From assembly GCA_030837445.1 (NCBI GenBank), contig JAUPKM010000345.1, positions 1-5,458 on the forward strand: a DNA stretch of 5,458 nt, written 5' to 3'. The notes beneath the pieces were generated by a model. It saw nothing but the letters and a program-made list of their open reading frames with translations. It had not been told where the DNA came from and searched no databases. Positions 1-5,458 of the stretch are shown piece after piece; the first letter of the stretch is position 1, and each line of letters opens with the position of its first letter. The DNA comes from Actinomycetota bacterium (GTDB lineage: Bacteria > Actinomycetota > Actinomycetes > S36-B12 > UBA10799). Both the position numbers and the translations under genes were made by a program.

Positions 1-1
1 C

Positions 2-358
2 ACGGTCGGTCTTCATGACCTGGGCCTGCCCGAGTTGCTGGTCACCGGACTCCCCGAGAACATCTCGGTTCAGCTGCTGGACTCAGCCGCCCACGAAATG
101 GCCTATCACGACACCCGATTGGAGCTGGGGGTGCAGATCAAGTTCGAGGGCGAGCTTGTCCTGGGAGTCGTCGAGGTCGATCATCCCGACATTCACCTCA
201 AGATCGCGGACCAGTTCTACCGGCGCGCGTTCGCCGCGCTGCAGCTGGTGTGGACCGACGACGAGCGGCACTGGCCGTGGGATCGCGGATGGAGCAACGC
301 TCGGCTGCAGCAGCCGGTGTTCGGGGCGCGCGATCCGGAGCGGCTGAATTCGGTTTGA
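2..358 (+). CDS. DUF4262 domain protein, C-terminal part (5' end outside window)
   Basis: The frame is open from base 2 to a TGA at 356-358 and gives 118 residues starting TVGLHDLGLPELLVTGLPEN. The opening 'TVGL-hD-G-PEL-vtGLP' pattern and the closing 'WPWDRGW...QPVFGARD' pattern are typical of DUF4262, a small family common in actinobacteria with no established biochemical role. The family is usually around 150-170 residues, so some 30-50 N-terminal residues probably lie to the left of the window. The ATG-like and TTG codons near the edge (e.g. TTG at 35) are internal, because the conserved TVGL block lies upstream of them. The protein looks soluble, with no signal peptide or membrane segment in the visible part. 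It is convergent with the SIR2 gene and probably not part of the same unit. The family call is from motif recognition and fairly sure; the function is unknown. Confidence 0.82.
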   Translation, partial: TVGLHDLGLPELLVTGLPENISVQLLDSAAHEMAYHDTRLELGVQIKFEGELVLGVVEVDHPDIHLKIADQFYRRAFAALQLVWTDDERHWPWDRGWSNARLQQPVFGARDPERLNSV

Positions 359-365
359 GTTGAGA

Positions 366-380
366 GCCTTTGTTTAAGGC
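366..380 (+). terminator. Weak hairpin just after the DUF4262 stop
   Basis: Eight bases after the TGA there is a perfect 5-bp stem (GCCTT at 366-370, AAGGC at 376-380) around a 5-base loop TGTTT. There is no U-tract after it. Position suits a weak intrinsic terminator for the DUF4262 gene, but a 5-bp stem can occur by chance. Confidence 0.18.
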
Positions 381-590
381 GTGCCATCCCGTCACCCGGG
401 GGCTCGACGTCCCCGCGCTGGTGGGCAATCGTCGCCGTCAGGCCCCGGTATCCGCACCCTGGAACAACCCGCGATCACCGGGGCCGACGACCATATGGCC
501 GACCTGTTAAGTTTCAGGAGGATGCTCGACTCAGGGCTTATCACACAGGCCGATTGCGACGCGGCGAAGGCTAAATCATTAGGCCTGTAA
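381..590 (+). CDS. Small ORF with SHOCT-like C-terminal tail (possible remnant)
   Basis: A 69-codon ORF runs from a GTG at 381 to a TAA at 588-590; an in-frame ATG at 495 would give a 31-residue product. Residues from the ATG on (MADLLSFRRMLDSGLITQAD, then CDAAKAKSLGL) match the pattern of the SHOCT motif: a short C-terminal two-helix unit of the type 'L..L..L.d.GlIT..eF...KakLLgl', usually at the end of larger membrane or secreted-type proteins. The first ~38 residues are Pro/Arg/Gly-rich and look non-coding, and no clear Shine-Dalgarno precedes either start; only a GGGG lies 12 bases before the ATG. I read this as either an orphan SHOCT microprotein or, more likely, the surviving 3' end of a deleted gene. 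A fortuitous ORF in GC-rich DNA remains possible, though the SHOCT match argues against that for the last 30 codons. Confidence 0.38.
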   Translation: MPSRHPGARRPRAGGQSSPSGPGIRTLEQPAITGADDHMADLLSFRRMLDSGLITQADCDAAKAKSLGL

Positions 591-612
591 ATCCTTGCCT
601 CTGCTGAGGATT
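590..612 (-). terminator. Inverted repeat at the end of the SIR2 gene
   Basis: AATCCT (590-595) and AGGATT (607-612) form a 6-bp inverted repeat with an 11-base loop that overlaps the SIR2-gene stop codon. Read on the minus strand, the loop contains a nested CCTC-AGCA-GAGG mini-stem that competes with the outer pairs. Only two U residues follow. This may be a weak terminator between convergent genes; support is limited. Confidence 0.2.
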
Positions 613-2126
613 CAGGTAGATGCAGCAAGTTCTGCGTCCCCGGCCCCGAGGTCGCGAAGGCAGGAGGCGACGCGCGACCATCCCGAACTCGCCCGCGTCG
701 CGGCGTCAGCGCGGTCCATCAATTCGCTCAGTAAGTCACGTAGCCGGCGATCCTCATCCGACAGCGCCGACTCGTAGCGGCCGTCGAGCAGATACTCCGC
801 GGCCACCGGATGATGGGTGGCCGCAGCCCACCCAAGCCTGTCGAGAAATATCTCCAGCTTGCGAGCCGCATCATCGGGACCGGACTCCAACATGACGACG
901 GTGCCGAGGTCGTCGAGGTCCACGCTGTCGGCATCCGACTGTGTCAACGCCAATGCAGTGCCCACCGGCTGGCTTGATCCGCAGACGGCGGAGTTTCGGA
1001 CCTTGGTGACCGCCTCGGCGAGGTTGAGGAAGTCCTCATCCTTGAAGCTGAAGTCCACGAACAGCAGGTGGCTGGTGAGCAGGAGGCTCTGAACGACCCC
1101 ACGCAACGCTGCCCCGTCCTGCTTATGACGTTCGACGTCCTCGCTATCGAGGACCAGCGATTCCGGCTGGCGGATGTCGCCGTGCAATTTCAACAGCCAG
1201 GGCTTGCCGCCTTCGGCGAGTTCACGCGCCAGGACGCGAAATCCGCTGCGGTGGGATGATTCAAGCGCCAACTCCAGACAGGGATCGAAATTGGTCGTGA
1301 CCATCTGATCCACCCGCAGACCCGCCAACAATGCGTGGCCGACCGCATGCTCTCGGGCATCGACCAGCTTCTGCATCGCCGGGACGTAGTCGGCTCCCAG
1401 CTTCTCCTTGATAGGTGTCGCGGCCTTTTCGAAGCCGTCCTCCAGTGGCGGGCATTCCGTGCCCGCCTCGCGTGCCAACAGTTCGAGCAGGTCAGCCCAC
1501 CCCGGCAGACCTGCCGGTCGTGACACCCCGGCGCCCAGGAACAGTGACAGCTCTTTGTCGGCCGCCAGGCGTCCAAGCTCATCTGCCGTTGCCCGCAGTA
1601 CATCGTCGAGTTCAGGCCAGTCGCGGGGCTCCCGCCGGGTCTGAACTGCCGCGAAATCGCGCGGGTCAGCAAGGATCAGCGCAAGATCTGCTCGCAGCGG
1701 TTCGGACCTGTGACGTTCCAGCAGTTCAGCAATGACCTCTCCGCGGCGGCGTGCCAGTCCGCCATCGCCAGTTCCCACCAGCGGTATCCCGATGAGAGGC
1801 CTGGGTCGGCGAGCACCCCGCTCGAGACGCTGGTCGACGTCGGTCAGCGCCGTCCACAATCTATCCACCGGCTCGTTCGGCGCTGAGTAACCCGCGTACG
1901 GCGATACAAACGCGCACACCCTCCTGCTTCCAACAACCGGGAGATCAATGACGCCGTATGCGTTGGCAGTTCCGGTGATCTGCAACCAAGGGCCAACCAT
2001 GGGGGTATCTGCGAGCAGGATCGGCATCCAGGCCTTGTTGACGTTCAACTTCTCGTCGCACGGAATCACTATCGCGTCGCAAGCAAGTTTCGTGAGGTCG
2101 CCTTGCGCGACGAAGAGGTGCCCCAT
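612..2126 (-). CDS. Macro-like domain fused to SIR2-family NADase domain (candidate antiphage effector)
   Basis: This 504-aa soluble protein runs from ATG at 2126 to TGA at 612-614. Residues ~1-165 look like a macro (ADP-ribose-binding) domain. VAQGDLTKLACDAIVIPCD (6-24) fits the 'GDIT...DAIVN' strand, and GIPLVGTGDGG (113-123) fits the 'P..GTG..G' phosphate loop. The usual GGGVA loop is absent, so the ligand may differ. Residues ~190-433 are SIR2-like: FLGAGVS (196-202, NAD loop), TTNFD (277-281, Asn279), KLHGD (313-317, His315) and VDFSFKDEDF (357-366). Asn and His at these places are the catalytic pair of ThsA-type SIR2 NADases, so the site looks intact. There is no zinc-binding Cys4 module, unlike protein-deacetylase sirtuins. 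A helical tail (434-504) is unassigned. The ATG is the first possible start after an in-frame TGA (~2165), and no Shine-Dalgarno precedes it. The inferred role is NAD+ depletion on phage infection, gated by the macro-like domain. Domain calls are good; the role is inference. Confidence 0.88.
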   Translation of the reverse strand: MGHLFVAQGDLTKLACDAIVIPCDEKLNVNKAWMPILLADTPMVGPWLQITGTANAYGVIDLPVVGSRRVCAFVSPYAGYSAPNEPVDRLWTALTDVDQRLERGARRPRPLIGIPLVGTGDGGLARRRGEVIAELLERHRSEPLRADLALILADPRDFAAVQTRREPRDWPELDDVLRATADELGRLAADKELSLFLGAGVSRPAGLPGWADLLELLAREAGTECPPLEDGFEKAATPIKEKLGADYVPAMQKLVDAREHAVGHALLAGLRVDQMVTTNFDPCLELALESSHRSGFRVLARELAEGGKPWLLKLHGDIRQPESLVLDSEDVERHKQDGAALRGVVQSLLLTSHLLFVDFSFKDEDFLNLAEAVTKVRNSAVCGSSQPVGTALALTQSDADSVDLDDLGTVVMLESGPDDAARKLEIFLDRLGWAAATHHPVAAEYLLDGRYESALSDEDRRLRDLLSELMDRADAATRASSGWSRVASCLRDLGAGDAELAAST

Positions 2127-2133
2127 TGGCGCA

Positions 2134-2160
2134 ACTATAGGGACGGCGCGTGATCGACAA
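2134..2160 (-). promoter_or_regulatory. Probable promoter of the SIR2 gene, leaderless type
   Basis: On the minus strand TATAGT lies at 2139-2134, exactly 7 bases before the ATG at 2126. It fits the actinobacterial -10 consensus TANNNT. Transcription would then start at or one base before the A of the start codon, giving a leaderless mRNA, which agrees with the missing Shine-Dalgarno. A TTGTCG at 2160-2155, 15 bases upstream, may serve as a poor -35; the spacing is short, so the -10 carries most of the weight. Confidence 0.5.
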
Positions 2161-2185
2161 CATCAGCACGGCTCAGGTCCACGTT

Positions 2186-2219
2186 GAGGCAAAGCCTCGG
2201 CCATGTGTCCGCACACGTG
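2186..2219. other. Two adjacent hairpins between the helicase and SIR2 genes
   Basis: GAGGC-AAA-GCCTC (2186-2198) is a perfect 5-bp stem with a 3-base loop. Next to it, CATGTGT-CCGC-ACACGTG (2202-2219) is a 7-bp near-dyad with one T/G position. Both lie 14-47 bases after the stop of the helicase gene and upstream of the SIR2 promoter. They could end the helicase transcript (actinobacterial terminators often lack a U-tract), or the second dyad could be a protein-binding site. Neither is proven. Confidence 0.28.
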
Positions 2220-2232
2220 AAGATCGCCGTCC

Positions 2233-3843
2233 TCATACCGCCGCGGCGAACGACTGATACAAATCCCCCGGCAGCGGCGTGTGCAGCTCCCAGGTGATAG
2301 CCATCGGCTTCTCCCCCACATGATTGCGGTAGGTGGCCGGGCCGAGGAACCAGAACGCCCGATCGTCGGCGCGCAACCGGGTGAACAGCATGATCGAATG
2401 CCCGTTCTTCTCATGGCTGCGGTACCGCAGGCCGGTCTCGCTGTCGGCACGGGTGGTCGACTGGCTCTCCCAGTGAATGAGCCTGGGGCTGACCGCGTAG
2501 TCGCGGTATCGGGTGGTCGGCGAGAAGCTGCCGCTGCTCTTGTCGAGGGTGAACGCCAGCAGGTCTGCGCGCTCATCTTTGACCTCCCGCGCACCTTCGC
2601 GCCAGTCCGGCGTCTTCGCCTGCATCCCAACACCGAAGGCCGCCATGATCTCGATGCGCGTGTAGCGGGCGTGGACCTGAAGTGGAACATCGGGGTGCAT
2701 CGGCAACGGGCCGTGCAGATGGTCCACCCGTTCGTCGAGTTCGACGAGCAGTTGGGTCAGTTCGGCGCGCACTTGCGGGTGCGCCCGGAGCAGATCCACA
2801 CCGCCCTGCAGTGACTGGTCCTTGGTCAGCACCTGGTCGCCCAGGCTGGCGACGAGCATCCGCAGCAGGCGCCGGCGTCGCTCCGGCACGGTCGAAACAT
2901 CAGGCGCGGCAGCCGAGCTCAACAGTTCTCGATAGATCGCAATGCGTTCGTCGTCGTCGACGTGCAGCCGCCGGCCGATCGCCTTGCGAAGCGGCGCCTC
3001 GTGCGGGCCGGCGGGGGCGACCGGCGCCCCGGCCGCCTGGCACAGATCCGACCAGCCACGGCTGCCGTCGTAGACGTCGGGCAGGTCCAACCCGGAGTCC
3101 TCGAGGAAGCGGGACAGGGTGACGTCGGGGTAGGCGGCGTGCACCACCCGCAGTTCCTCGACGCGGGCCGGCCACCGGGACGGGATCGTATCCCGCAGGC
3201 TGCGCAGCACCACCTCGGAGGCCTTGGCGTCCAGATGCATGTAGCAGCCCGCGGGCAGGAACGGAAAACCTTGCTGCACAGAGCGTTCGATGTCGCGACG
3301 GGTGCCGCCGAGCAGCGCCCGGTAGCGGCGGTCGAAGCGGAACTCCCGGCGGTGGGTGCCGACGAAGTCCAGCACCGTGCAGAAGCTCTTGCCTTTGTAG
3401 CGCCGTAGCCCGCGGCCGAGTTGCTGTAGGAACAGCGTCGGGCTCTCGGTGGGCCGCAGCATCAGGAGGGTGTCAACGGTCGGAACATCGACGCCCTCGT
3501 TGAACAGGTCCACCGAGAACACCACGCGGACCCTTCCTGCGGCGAGGTCTCGCAGTGCAGCCTGACGGTCAGCCATGGGGCTGTCGCCCCAGATGGCGAC
3601 CGAGGGCAGGCCGTTTCGGGTGAAGTGCGCCGCCATGAACTGGGCGTGCTCGATGCTGACGCAGAAGCCCAGTGCCCGCATGGTGCTGGGACTGTCGGCC
3701 AGGCGGGTTACTTCCTGCACGACGGTCCGGGCCCATGCGTCGGTACTGGTGTAGAGGTTGCTCAGCGCATTGACGTCGTAGCCCTGGCCGCGGCGCCATG
3801 GGATCTCGGTGAGGTCGAGGCCGTCGTGGATGCCGTAGTACAT
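2233..3843 (-). CDS. C-terminal half of the split gene: helicase C lobe and DUF3427
   Basis: This 536-codon ORF begins at an internal ATG (MYYGIHDGLDL) with no Shine-Dalgarno, so separate translation is doubtful; coding similarity extends upstream to 3951. Residues ~30-165 form the second RecA lobe of an SF2 helicase, with motif V at FSVDLFNEGVDVP (109-121) and the arginine-finger motif VI at QQLGRGLRR (140-148). A linker rich in Arg and Leu follows. Residues ~390-536 fit the DUF3427 domain, from YTRIEIMAAFG (394-404) through a Trp/Tyr-rich region to FWFLGPATYRNHVGEKPMAI (497-516). In SauUSI the equivalent region is the modified-DNA recognition part. The fragment alone lacks Walker A/B and cannot hydrolyse ATP. 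It ends at a TGA 106 bases before the SIR2 gene on the same strand. Confidence 0.72.
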   Translation of the reverse strand: MYYGIHDGLDLTEIPWRRGQGYDVNALSNLYTSTDAWARTVVQEVTRLADSPSTMRALGFCVSIEHAQFMAAHFTRNGLPSVAIWGDSPMADRQAALRDLAAGRVRVVFSVDLFNEGVDVPTVDTLLMLRPTESPTLFLQQLGRGLRRYKGKSFCTVLDFVGTHRREFRFDRRYRALLGGTRRDIERSVQQGFPFLPAGCYMHLDAKASEVVLRSLRDTIPSRWPARVEELRVVHAAYPDVTLSRFLEDSGLDLPDVYDGSRGWSDLCQAAGAPVAPAGPHEAPLRKAIGRRLHVDDDERIAIYRELLSSAAAPDVSTVPERRRRLLRMLVASLGDQVLTKDQSLQGGVDLLRAHPQVRAELTQLLVELDERVDHLHGPLPMHPDVPLQVHARYTRIEIMAAFGVGMQAKTPDWREGAREVKDERADLLAFTLDKSSGSFSPTTRYRDYAVSPRLIHWESQSTTRADSETGLRYRSHEKNGHSIMLFTRLRADDRAFWFLGPATYRNHVGEKPMAITWELHTPLPGDLYQSFAAAV

Positions 3844-3851
3844 GAAGGGGC

Positions 3852-5315
3852 TCAGCCGCTGCTGGTCAATGGCATCCCACAGTCGCAGTTCGGCGGCGAT
3901 GCGGTCGCCGAACCAGTGCAGGATCGACAGTTCGTCGCTGCGTTCGGGTGTGGCGTCAGCCCAAGCAGTTCGCGGGGTGCGATGTGGTCGAGCAGGTTTC
4001 GGTAGGACGGGGCGGCGGCATGGTAGAACTCGTCGATGATGACGACATCGAAGTGCTCAGGCGCTAGGTCATCGAGGTTGGCGGCGTTCAGGCTCTGGAT
4101 CGAGGCGAAAACATAATCGAAGTGTTGCGGGCGAGCGCCGCCGACCCACTTCTCCCCGAACGAGGCGTCGCGGATGGCGTGCCGGAAGGTAGCCATGCTC
4201 TGGTCGAGGATCTCGTTGCGGTGCGCGACGAACAGCAGCCGTCCACTCGGCAGTCTCTCGCGCAACCGGGCGTAGTCGACGGCGGCCATGACGGTCTTGC
4301 CGGTTCCGGTGGCCGCCACCAGCAGGTTGCGGTGATGACCGCGGCCCCGCGAAAGCTCGATCTTCTCCAGGAGCCGTTCCTGGAAAGGTTCGAGGCGGAT
4401 CTCGATGGGGCTCAAAACAACATGCGGGCCGGTGTCGACGCCGACGCGGCGGGTCACCTCCTCGAACTCACCGGCGTCGAAGGGCACGAAGTCCTTGCTC
4501 TGCCAGTAGCTTTCGAAGACCGCCTCGAACTTGTCAATGATGTCGGGGTTGCGCGCAGCCGATGCGCGCACATTCCATTCGAGGCCGGTGACCTGGGGGG
4601 AGTGGGTGAGGTTGGAGGATCCCACATACGCGGTGGAAAAGCCGCTGCGGCGGTGGAAGACCCACGCCTTGGCGTGCAGCCGGGTGGTGGAGACGTCGTA
4701 GGAGATCCGGACCTGGGCGCCGAGGTCGGTGAGCTGCTGCAGGGCGGCCTGCTCGGTGGAGCCCGTGTAGATGGTGGTGAGGATCCGAAGCGGCTTGCCT
4801 CGCTCGCAGTGCCGACGCAGCGAGGCCATCAGCGGGTTTATGCCGCTGCGGCGGACGAAGGCCATCAGCACATCGATCTCGTCCGCGGATTCGATCTCGG
4901 CGTCGAGTTGGTGCAGCAAACCCGGCTCGCCGGGGGCGTTGGTGAGCAGGGTGGTGTCCAGCAGCGGGATGAGCGGCTCGGTGATCGGCTGGGGTGTTCC
5001 GTCGGGGCGTCGCTGCAAGATCGCGTGCAGAACGGTCCCGGGTTCCACTGGGGCTTCCGCGGTTTCGGCTGCAACGATCGCGGCGAGGCGGGCGATCAGG
5101 TCGCGGGCCACCTCAATACCTACCGCGACCCGGTCGTTGTCGCCGACGGAGGCCAGGGTCCGTTGGATGCGCCGACTCAGGTGCAGGGCGATCCGGTCGG
5201 CGGCCTCGGCAGTGTGCAGCGGACGTGGACGGGCGATGAGTCTGCCGTCGACCGCATCCAGTTCGCTGCGCAGCGCCTCAGTTATGAGTTGCTCGTAAAG
5301 ACCAGGCCCAATCAC
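3852..5315 (-). CDS. N-terminal half of the split gene: PLD nuclease and helicase N lobe
   Basis: This 487-codon ORF starts at GTG 5315 (MIGPGLYEQLITEAL; 'GLYEQLIT' is the usual opening of this family), with a strong Shine-Dalgarno 6 bases before it. Residues ~130-275 form a phospholipase-D-like nuclease domain with His214-x-Lys216 and GSSNLT (232-237). The canonical Asp of HKD is replaced, as I would expect in this subgroup. Residues ~305-454 are the first RecA lobe: a Q-motif-like LEPFQERLLEKI (308-319), Walker A ATGTGKT (335-341), motif Ia-like FVAHRNEIL (362-370), and Walker B DEFYH (428-432) in place of DEAH. After Thr454 the frame is lost and 33 unrelated residues precede a TGA at 3854. 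PLD nucleases of this kind work as dimers with one HK pair per subunit. The truncated product could still fold its nuclease domain but has no complete motor. Confidence 0.78.
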   Translation of the reverse strand: MIGPGLYEQLITEALRSELDAVDGRLIARPRPLHTAEAADRIALHLSRRIQRTLASVGDNDRVAVGIEVARDLIARLAAIVAAETAEAPVEPGTVLHAILQRRPDGTPQPITEPLIPLLDTTLLTNAPGEPGLLHQLDAEIESADEIDVLMAFVRRSGINPLMASLRRHCERGKPLRILTTIYTGSTEQAALQQLTDLGAQVRISYDVSTTRLHAKAWVFHRRSGFSTAYVGSSNLTHSPQVTGLEWNVRASAARNPDIIDKFEAVFESYWQSKDFVPFDAGEFEEVTRRVGVDTGPHVVLSPIEIRLEPFQERLLEKIELSRGRGHHRNLLVAATGTGKTVMAAVDYARLRERLPSGRLLFVAHRNEILDQSMATFRHAIRDASFGEKWVGGARPQHFDYVFASIQSLNAANLDDLAPEHFDVVIIDEFYHAAAPSYRNLLDHIAPRELLGLTPHPNAATNCRSCTGSATASPPNCDCGMPLTSSG

Positions 5316-5321
5316 GACGCA

Positions 5322-5330
5322 CTCCCCCTC
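5322..5330 (-). promoter_or_regulatory. Shine-Dalgarno of the PLD-helicase gene
   Basis: On the minus strand GAGGGGGAG lies 6 bases before the GTG at 5315. It decides the start: the nearby upstream ATG at 5335 is out of frame, and the family's conserved 'GLYEQLIT' begins four codons after this GTG. Confidence 0.65.
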
Positions 5331-5363
5331 GCCATGCTTCGAACCCCTCGATGCGACCCGGCC

Positions 5364-5394
5364 CGGATTTGTCAGACGGAGGCGGAATTTGTCA
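5364..5394. repeat. Direct repeat CGGA(A)TTTGTCA, two copies 20 bp apart
   Basis: CGGATTTGTCA (5364-5374) and CGGAATTTGTCA (5383-5394) are near-identical, with TTTGTCA exactly 20 bp apart. A degenerate third copy (TTTGAGTCCA) may sit at 5400-5409. Several short direct repeats inside an end are a feature of IS21-family elements, and a possible terminus starting TGCGACCCGG lies at 5352. An operator pair upstream of the PLD-helicase gene is the main alternative. On the minus strand the second copy contains TTGACA (5395-5390), a perfect -35 hexamer, but what lies 17 bases on (ACAAAT) is a poor -10. Confidence 0.45.
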
Positions 5395-5416
5395 AGGCGT
5401 TTGAGTCCACGGGGTG

Positions 5417-5458
5417 TTAAGCGGCTGTGGCTGGGTCCTCCTGTTCGGGTGGTTTGGG
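5417..5458 (-). CDS. Possible last 13 codons of an ORF entering from the right edge
   Basis: On the minus strand the frame reads PKPPEQEDPATAA and then TAA (5419-5417). The Pro/Glu/Ala-rich, charged tail looks like a real protein C-terminus, and the following ~65 bases hold the TTTGTCA repeats. If the repeats are an insertion-sequence end, this would be the final transposition gene of the element. Thirteen codons cannot identify a family, and chance openness over this length is likely enough that the call is tentative. Confidence 0.22.
   Translation of the reverse strand, partial: PKPPEQEDPATAA

Larger units (their letters stand above)
2233..5315 (-). pseudogene. SauUSI-like PLD nuclease-helicase-DUF3427 protein, split by a 1-base deletion
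   Basis: Two minus-strand ORFs, 5315-3852 and 3843-2233, are consecutive parts of one protein. Upstream of the ATG at 3843 the second frame stays open for 36 codons back to 3951 and reads TPERSDELSILHWFGDRIA, which continues the first ORF's '...LLGLT' as the SF2 motif III 'LTATP'. The genomic sequence has CTGACGCCACACCC where CTGACGGCCACACCC would restore Ala and the frame, so one G (a C on the plus strand, beside 3954) is missing. The repaired product is 1027 aa with PLD-type nuclease, SF2 helicase and C-terminal DUF3427. This is the layout of SauUSI, a type IV restriction enzyme that uses ATP to find and cut cytosine-modified DNA. As read, the first ORF loses everything after motif II and adds 33 out-of-frame residues. 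It could be a true mutation, a sequencing error, or programmed slippage; there is no long homopolymer, which disfavours slippage. Confidence 0.85.

Noticed and set aside
380..480. tRNA or other structured RNA in the DUF4262-SIR2 gap
   Set aside because: I searched both strands for a T-loop, anticodon arm and CCA-like end and saw no cloverleaf.
612..2126. Classical protein-deacetylase sirtuin (CobB-like)
   Set aside because: There is no four-cysteine zinc module, the GAGxS and LHGD motifs fit the SIR2_2/ThsA-like NADase group, and an extra ~165-residue N-terminal domain is present.
2281..3408. Plus-strand open frames of 146-177 codons opposite the DUF3427 and helicase C region
   Set aside because: These overlap one another and the real gene, have no recognisable motifs or ribosome sites, and are explained by low stop-codon frequency in GC-rich DNA.
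3843..3990. Programmed frameshifting or phase variation at the helicase break
   Set aside because: No homopolymer run, tandem repeat or slippery heptamer is visible around 3954, so a simple deletion or sequencing error is the better reading.
2233..5315. Mokosh-type defence helicase with PLD domain
   Set aside because: Mokosh uses an SF1 RNA helicase with a C-terminal or separate PLD. Here the PLD is N-terminal, the motor is SF2 and DUF3427 ends the protein, which fits SauUSI.
4122..5420. A 432-codon open frame on the plus strand
   Set aside because: It lies entirely antisense to the PLD-helicase gene, whose frame carries recognisable domains. The translation is a Gly/Val/Asp-rich shadow with no motif, as expected opposite GC-rich codons.
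1..5458. CRISPR array or toxin-antitoxin pair
   Set aside because: No regularly spaced identical repeats were seen, and no small overlapping two-gene unit exists in the window.

Overview
The window is GC-rich DNA with strong G/C preference at third codon positions. It contains a DUF4262 gene and a TANNNT-type -10 element placed for a leaderless mRNA. Together these suggest an actinomycete, most likely Mycobacterium/Mycolicibacterium or a close relative. That assignment is inferred from style; no diagnostic housekeeping gene is present.

Layout, left to right. (1) Bases 2-358, plus strand: the C-terminal part of a DUF4262 protein, entering from the left edge. (2) Bases 359-611: a short intergenic stretch with one small plus-strand ORF whose last ~30 residues resemble a SHOCT motif (probably a remnant or orphan tail), plus two weak hairpins between the convergent genes. 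(3) Bases 612-2126, minus strand: a 504-aa two-domain protein with an N-terminal macro-like domain and a SIR2-type NAD-binding/NADase domain with both expected catalytic residues. It has its own probable leaderless promoter at 2134-2160. (4) Bases 2127-2232: a spacer with that promoter and two small hairpins. (5) Bases 2233-5315, minus strand: one long gene for a PLD nuclease - SF2 helicase - DUF3427 protein, the architecture of the SauUSI type IV (modification-dependent) restriction enzyme. A single missing base next to 3954, inside helicase motif III, splits it into a 487-codon N-terminal ORF and a 536-codon C-terminal ORF. Restoring one base gives a 1027-aa protein. (6) Bases 5316-5458: the leader of that gene with a good Shine-Dalgarno, a pair of TTTGTCA direct repeats 20 bp apart, and the last 13 codons of a possible minus-strand ORF entering from the right edge, perhaps the end of an insertion sequence.

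How the parts may work together. The two large minus-strand genes both have the hallmarks of antiphage defence: a nuclease-helicase that would cut modified foreign DNA, and a SIR2 NADase that would deplete NAD+ (abortive infection). The macro-like domain could read an ADP-ribose-type ligand and gate the NADase. Co-function is inferred from adjacency and orientation only. The 107-bp gap and the separate promoter argue against a tight operon, and the frameshift means the nuclease-helicase may be inactive in this strain.
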